From the NCBI GenBank assembly GCA_029881635.1, contig JAOUMG010000057.1:1-8412 (forward strand): a stretch of 8,412 nucleotides of DNA. The letters are read 5' to 3'. Of this stretch, positions 4,962 to 8,412 are shown one piece after another. The notes beneath the pieces were generated by a model. It was not told where the DNA came from. It did no database searches and saw only the letters and a program-made list of their open reading frames with translations. This DNA comes from Paracoccaceae bacterium (GTDB lineage Bacteria; Pseudomonadota; Alphaproteobacteria; Rhodobacterales; Rhodobacteraceae). Numbering within the stretch: the stretch's first letter is position 1; every line of letters begins with the position of its first letter. Made by a program: the position numbers and the translations under genes.

Positions 4962-7149
4962 ATTTCAGCCGCAGAGCGTTCAGCGAAACGGTCACCGATG
5001 ACGCCGACATCGCCAACGCTGCGATTAGCGGCGTCGCCAGTCCGGCAAGCGCAACTGGAACGGCCAGAATATTATACCCTATCGACAGTGCAAAATTCTG
5101 TTTGATCCGACGGCGCGCCAGTTGAGCCACGCGCATGGCTTCGGCTACAGGCGCCAGATCCTGCCCGAGAAGAACAATATCGGATGCCGCCCGCGCGGCA
5201 TCAAGCGCCGAAGCCGGCGAAATCGAGACATGCGCGCCTGCAAGTGCTGCCGTATCGTTCAGCCCGTCGCCCACCATCAAAACCCGGTGGCCTGCGTCGG
5301 CCATTCTTGCAATTATTTCTGCCTTTTCTGCAGGGAAAACACCCGCCCGCCACTCTGCAACATCCAATTCGGCGGCAAGGGCAGCCACTGGACCATCACT
5401 GTCGCCCGACAGTATCATGACAGATAGCCCCCGCGCCCTGATCGCTGCCACCGCTTCAACCGCCCCTGGCCGCAGCCGGTCGGTAAACGTAAAGGCACGT
5501 GCCGCACCTTCGCCGATTTGCAGCCATGTCGCGGTCATGTCACGAGCCTTGGCCCCCACCCACGCGGCGCGACCCAAACGAACACGTGAACCACGCCAGA
5601 TTGCTTCGACCCCATAGCCCGCCACTTCGTGCAGGTTTGAAACCGTTGCTGCCGTTACACCGGCCGAACCCAAGGCCTCAACCAAAGCACGAGACAATGG
5701 ATGCGCCGATCCCTTTGCCAGTGCCAGCGCGAGCGCCAGATCTTCGCCTGCATGATCGTCCAGATTGGCAAGTTGTGGTGCCCCCAGTGTCAGCGTACCG
5801 GTCTTGTCGAAAACAACCCGGTCTACTTCTGCCAACCGCTCCAGCGCGGTGCCATCCTTGATCAGCAACCCCTTGCGGAACAGGCGACCCGAGGCAGAGG
5901 TCACCACTGCCGGGACTGCCAAAGCCAAGGCGCAAGGGCAGGTGATGATCAGCACCGCCGCCGCGATATTCAGCGACAGTCGCAGGTCACCACCGCTTTG
6001 CCACAGCCAAAATGCCAGGGCTGACAATGCCAGCACATGCACAGCGGGCGCATAGGCCCGTGCCATCCGGTCCGCAAGCGATGTATAGCGCGTCCGGCCT
6101 GCCTCGGCGACGGCCACCAGATCTGCCATCCGGTGCAGCGAACTGTCGCGCCCCGCAGCCGTCACGCGCACCGTCAGAGGGCCAGTCAGATTGACTTCGC
6201 CCGCGCTGACAACAGACCCTGTGCCGGTCCAGACCGGCAGCGTTTCACCCGTCAGCAACGACCGGTCAAGCTCTGACGCGCCGTCGGTTACCACCCCGTC
6301 GACAGGCATCCGGCCCCCGGGCATGACCCGCACCAGATCACCCGGCACCAGATCAGCGACTGCCACCGTCGCCTCACCACCTTCCCGCAACAGCAAGGCC
6401 CGCGGAACCTCCAGCGCCGAAAGTTCCTCTGCCGCAGATCGCGCCGCCGCCCGGCTGCGAAAATCGAGGTAGCGCCCCGCAAGAAGGAAAAAGCACAAAG
6501 ACACCGCCGCGTCGAAATAGGCATGTTCGCCATGGGCGAACGTCTCATATAGCGACATTGATGCCGAAAGGATTAGCGCCAGCGATATCGGCACATCCAT
6601 TCCCAACCGGCGCGCCTTCAACGCGGCCCAGGCTGAGCGAAAGAAGGGCTGGCCCGAAAAGGCCAGAACCGGCAAGGCGATCATCGCGGAAATCCAGTGG
6701 AAGAGGTCCCGCGTCGCCGCCTCGGCACCCGACCAGACTGCAACGGACAGAAGCATGATATTCATCATGGCAAACCCGGCGACGCCAAGCCGCATCAGCA
6801 GATCGCGCCCCTGCCGGTCTGTCTCAGTCACGCTCAAGGCGCCCGGGTCAAGCTCATGCGCCGGAAAGCCTATGCCAGCCAATCGGGCGATAAGCTCATC
6901 GGCCGTGACATGCGGACCTGCCTCAATGCTCACGCGGCGCTGCGTCAGGTTTACACGCGCCGACCGGACACCAGGGTGGAGCAATAGTTCCCGTTCGACA
7001 TCGGCGATGCAGACCGCGCAATGCGCGGTGGGCAAGGTCAGCACGAAGCCTGCCCGCACCTGCGCCTTTGCCTCTGCCGCCACCGCTTCGGCGGCATGGG
7101 CCGCAACGCAGGCCGGGCAGGCAGAGACCGAAGGGGACATCGCCGCCAT
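4960..7149 (-). CDS. ccoI: Copper-translocating P1B-type ATPase CcoI (FixI)
   Basis: A 729-residue inner-membrane pump that moves Cu(I) out of the cytoplasm for insertion into cbb3 oxidase. An N-terminal CPAC (11-14) precedes a heavy-metal-associated domain with HCAVC (43-47, metal ligands C44 and C47). About eight membrane segments follow, roughly 120-140, 150-166, 186-201, 211-228, 368-384, 394-418, 685-701 and 703-721. The actuator motif is TGET (300-303), the ion-channel motif CPC (404-406), and the phosphorylation motif DKTGT (448-452, D448 phosphorylated). The HP dipeptide of P1B pumps is at 483-484, and the hinge GDGLND at 627-632. The length is usual for CcoI. The start at 7149 has AAAGGG 8 nt upstream; a second ATG at 7140 is possible but less well supported. 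The gene starts 4 nt after the ccoH stop. This context distinguishes it from the detoxifying exporter CopA. Confidence 0.95.
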   Translation of the reverse strand: MAAMSPSVSACPACVAAHAAEAVAAEAKAQVRAGFVLTLPTAHCAVCIADVERELLLHPGVRSARVNLTQRRVSIEAGPHVTADELIARLAGIGFPAHELDPGALSVTETDRQGRDLLMRLGVAGFAMMNIMLLSVAVWSGAEAATRDLFHWISAMIALPVLAFSGQPFFRSAWAALKARRLGMDVPISLALILSASMSLYETFAHGEHAYFDAAVSLCFFLLAGRYLDFRSRAAARSAAEELSALEVPRALLLREGGEATVAVADLVPGDLVRVMPGGRMPVDGVVTDGASELDRSLLTGETLPVWTGTGSVVSAGEVNLTGPLTVRVTAAGRDSSLHRMADLVAVAEAGRTRYTSLADRMARAYAPAVHVLALSALAFWLWQSGGDLRLSLNIAAAVLIITCPCALALAVPAVVTSASGRLFRKGLLIKDGTALERLAEVDRVVFDKTGTLTLGAPQLANLDDHAGEDLALALALAKGSAHPLSRALVEALGSAGVTAATVSNLHEVAGYGVEAIWRGSRVRLGRAAWVGAKARDMTATWLQIGEGAARAFTFTDRLRPGAVEAVAAIRARGLSVMILSGDSDGPVAALAAELDVAEWRAGVFPAEKAEIIARMADAGHRVLMVGDGLNDTAALAGAHVSISPASALDAARAASDIVLLGQDLAPVAEAMRVAQLARRRIKQNFALSIGYNILAVPVALAGLATPLIAALAMSASSVTVSLNALRLK

Positions 7150-7153
7150 ACCC

Positions 7154-7609
7154 TTATCCCTTTACGAAAAGGTCGATGCGCTGATGAAATTTGGTGCCAT
7201 CCGGCGCGAAGGCCTGAACCAGCACCATCCATTTGCCGCGATCCAAACGAACCGGCGCTGAAAACGCGCCGCCCGCATAGGCAAACTCCGGCGTAACATC
7301 ATCAGCAGATACGGTGGTCCGCCCGATCATCGCCGTCAGCCGCGCGACATCCGCCGGTAACCCCTGCGCATCGCGAAAGGTCAGTGTGAGAACACCGTCA
7401 CTATAAGCCGGCTCCAACGCCCATCCGAGCGCTTCTTGCGCCACCCTCTCCTTGTCGAACACCTGGCTGGCGACATAGGAGTTCTTGACCTCCAGCCCTG
7501 GGAACGTCTGAACCGCCATTACGGCCATGGTGATGTTGACCCCGATGATCACGGCGAAGGCCGACGCCGTAATCAGGAATACCTTGCGACCTGTCAGTGG
7601 CGTGTCCAT
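7154..7609 (-). CDS. ccoH: cbb3 oxidase assembly protein CcoH (FixH family)
   Basis: A 151-residue single-pass membrane protein of the FixH family, required for assembly or stability of cbb3 oxidase; CcoH has been found associated with the oxidase in Rhodobacter. The N-terminus MDTPLTGRKV is cytoplasmic, with one transmembrane helix at about 9-31. The family signature TFPGLEVKNSYVASQ (35-49) comes directly after the helix on the periplasmic side, and a beta-rich periplasmic domain ends in RGKWMVLVQAF and FHQRIDLFV. I place the start at the ATG at 7607-7609, with AAGGAG 7 nt upstream. An in-frame ATG at 7645 would add 12 polar residues, overlap ccoG by 35 nt and lacks that signal. The ccoG stop and this start are arranged TGA-A-ATG, which indicates tight coupling. 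ccoI starts 4 nt after the stop. Confidence 0.94.
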   Translation of the reverse strand: MDTPLTGRKVFLITASAFAVIIGVNITMAVMAVQTFPGLEVKNSYVASQVFDKERVAQEALGWALEPAYSDGVLTLTFRDAQGLPADVARLTAMIGRTTVSADDVTPEFAYAGGAFSAPVRLDRGKWMVLVQAFAPDGTKFHQRIDLFVKG

Positions 7610-7610
7610 T

Positions 7611-8412
7611 TCACGGCTCCTTCCCGTTGAAGATTGTATCGACATGAATTCGATCTGCGTTTTTCAGATCCTCTACCCACAGACGGACCGGGCTGCGCAC
7701 AAAGGCAGCCCCTGCACTGCCTGCGGGGGCGGTGATGTAAACACGCTGGGTTTGGGTTGCATCGGCGGGCACCAGAACGGTCAGACCGTCGGTTCCTTCC
7801 AGGGCGATCTCGAAAGGGTGAGCCGCCGTTTGCGAAATCGCGAAAAGGCGGTCGTCATTGTGCTTGTTTCGCAGGCGCAGTTCATAGGTGTTACGGATCG
7901 AACCATCCGACAGCGTGACAAAAAGCGGGTTGCGAACCGGCGTTATGTTCACGTCGATCGGTGACCGGATGAACAGCGCTACGATCAACGCAACACCAAC
8001 CGCTGACCAAAGCACCGTGTAAAGGATCGTGCGCGGGCGAAAGATATGCTTCCAGATATTTTTGGGCTTTTCGCCCGCCCGTTCGGCGGCCTCATCCTTC
8101 AGCGCCATGTAGTCGATCAGGCCACGTGGCTTGCCAATGCGGTCCATCACCTCGTCGCAGGCATCGATGCACAATGCGCATGTAATACATTCCAGTTGCT
8201 GGCCTTCACGAATATCGATGCCCATGGGGCAGACATTCACACAAGCCATACAGTCGATGCAGTCACCCTGAGTAGGGTCCACCTCGCCCTTCTTCAGCTT
8301 TCCGCGCGGTTCGCCCCGCCAGTCGCGATAGGCCACGACCAACGTGTCTTCGTCCATCATCGCCGCCTGGATGCGGGGCCAAGGGCAGGCGTAGATACAG
8401 ATCTGTTCCCGC
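7611..8412 (-). CDS. ccoG: cbb3 oxidase accessory protein CcoG (FixG/RdxA), 5' end outside the window
   Basis: These are the C-terminal 267 residues of CcoG, a membrane protein with two [4Fe-4S] clusters. CcoG has been linked to reducing Cu(II) to Cu(I) before CcoI exports it. The reading frame is open to the right edge, beginning REQICIYACPWPRIQAAMM, so the ATG at 8358-8360 is internal. The cysteine motif CIYACP lies at the edge. The ferredoxin-like clusters follow as CIDCMACVNVCP (DNA about 8229-8261) and CITCALCIDAC (about 8157-8189). One transmembrane helix lies around 8035-7970, and a C-terminal immunoglobulin-like FixG domain lies in the periplasm. The missing N-terminal part should hold the other membrane helices. 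The TGA at 7611-7613 is 1 nt from the ccoH start. The ccoNOQP structural genes would be expected further upstream, beyond the right edge. Confidence 0.95.
   Translation of the reverse strand, partial: REQICIYACPWPRIQAAMMDEDTLVVAYRDWRGEPRGKLKKGEVDPTQGDCIDCMACVNVCPMGIDIREGQQLECITCALCIDACDEVMDRIGKPRGLIDYMALKDEAAERAGEKPKNIWKHIFRPRTILYTVLWSAVGVALIVALFIRSPIDVNITPVRNPLFVTLSDGSIRNTYELRLRNKHNDDRLFAISQTAAHPFEIALEGTDGLTVLVPADATQTQRVYITAPAGSAGAAFVRSPVRLWVEDLKNADRIHVDTIFNGKEP
7617..7622 (-). promoter_or_regulatory. Shine-Dalgarno sequence of ccoH inside the end of ccoG
   Basis: AAGGAG on the minus strand lies 7 nt before the ATG at 7609 and within the last codons of ccoG. It selects this start for ccoH over the ATG at 7645. 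Confidence 0.75.

Noticed and set aside
5135..5617. 160-codon open frame on the plus strand, antisense to ccoI
   Set aside because: It overlaps the conserved phosphorylation and hinge domain of ccoI, and its Ala/Ser/Arg-rich composition is typical of an antisense shadow.
6755..7261. 168-codon open frame on the plus strand, antisense to ccoI and ccoH
   Set aside because: It spans the boundary of two well-identified genes on the other strand, has Ser/Ala/Arg-rich low-information sequence and shows no recognisable domain.
7610..7645. Upstream ATG at 7645 as the ccoH start
   Set aside because: It would overlap ccoG by 35 nt and add a polar 12-residue extension, whereas the ATG at 7609 has AAGGAG at a good distance and gives the usual FixH-family N-terminus.
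1..8412. Mobile elements, CRISPR arrays, tRNA or rRNA genes, toxin-antitoxin or defence genes
   Set aside because: No direct-repeat arrays, terminal inverted repeats, transposase or integrase sequence, or tRNA-like structure was recognised, and the genes are tightly packed housekeeping and respiratory genes.

Overview
The window looks like ordinary chromosome from an alphaproteobacterium, most likely a Rhodobacterales (Roseobacter/Rhodobacter-type) species. The basis is the ccoG-ccoH-ccoI-ccoS gene order, the wording of the ClpS and CcoH proteins, and the moderately GC-rich coding sequence. This is recognition by eye, with no database search. There are eight protein genes, two of them cut by the window edges. 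I see no rRNA, tRNA, CRISPR array, insertion sequence, integrase, phage gene or attachment site.

Left block (1-1832, all minus strand). Reading in the direction of transcription, clpS (N-end-rule adaptor of the ClpAP protease) is followed after 26 nt by an RsmC-type rRNA guanine-N2 methyltransferase. After a further 42 nt comes a short-chain dehydrogenase/reductase (SDR) that runs off the left edge. The short gaps suggest one transcript. A 154-nt divergent intergenic region (1833-1986) separates clpS from the plus-strand genes.

Middle block (1987-4748, plus strand). A HAD-superfamily phosphatase of unknown substrate starts at an ATG with a clear Shine-Dalgarno sequence. After a 194-nt gap comes an exported D-alanyl-D-alanine carboxypeptidase (class C low-molecular-mass PBP). 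It carries a Pro/Ala/Glu-rich linker of about 265 residues and a C-terminal SPOR-like peptidoglycan-binding domain.

Right block (4792-8412, minus strand). This is the maturation cluster for cbb3-type cytochrome c oxidase, transcribed ccoG (5' end outside the window), ccoH, ccoI, ccoS. The genes are packed within 1 to 9 nt of each other, so translational coupling is likely. CcoG (membrane iron-sulfur protein linked to Cu(II) reduction), CcoI (CPx-type copper-exporting P1B-ATPase), CcoH (assembly factor) and the 52-residue CcoS together supply copper to, and assemble, the high-affinity terminal oxidase used at low oxygen. The structural genes ccoNOQP would be expected just beyond the right edge. 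The small ccoS gene is easily missed and was found by reading the gap between the carboxypeptidase gene and ccoI.

I found no convincing undescribed system. The points most worth a second look are the PBP-linker-SPOR architecture, the variant HAD and SDR motifs, the extra N-terminal CPAC of CcoI, the clpS start without a Shine-Dalgarno sequence, and the convergent gene ends without a visible terminator.
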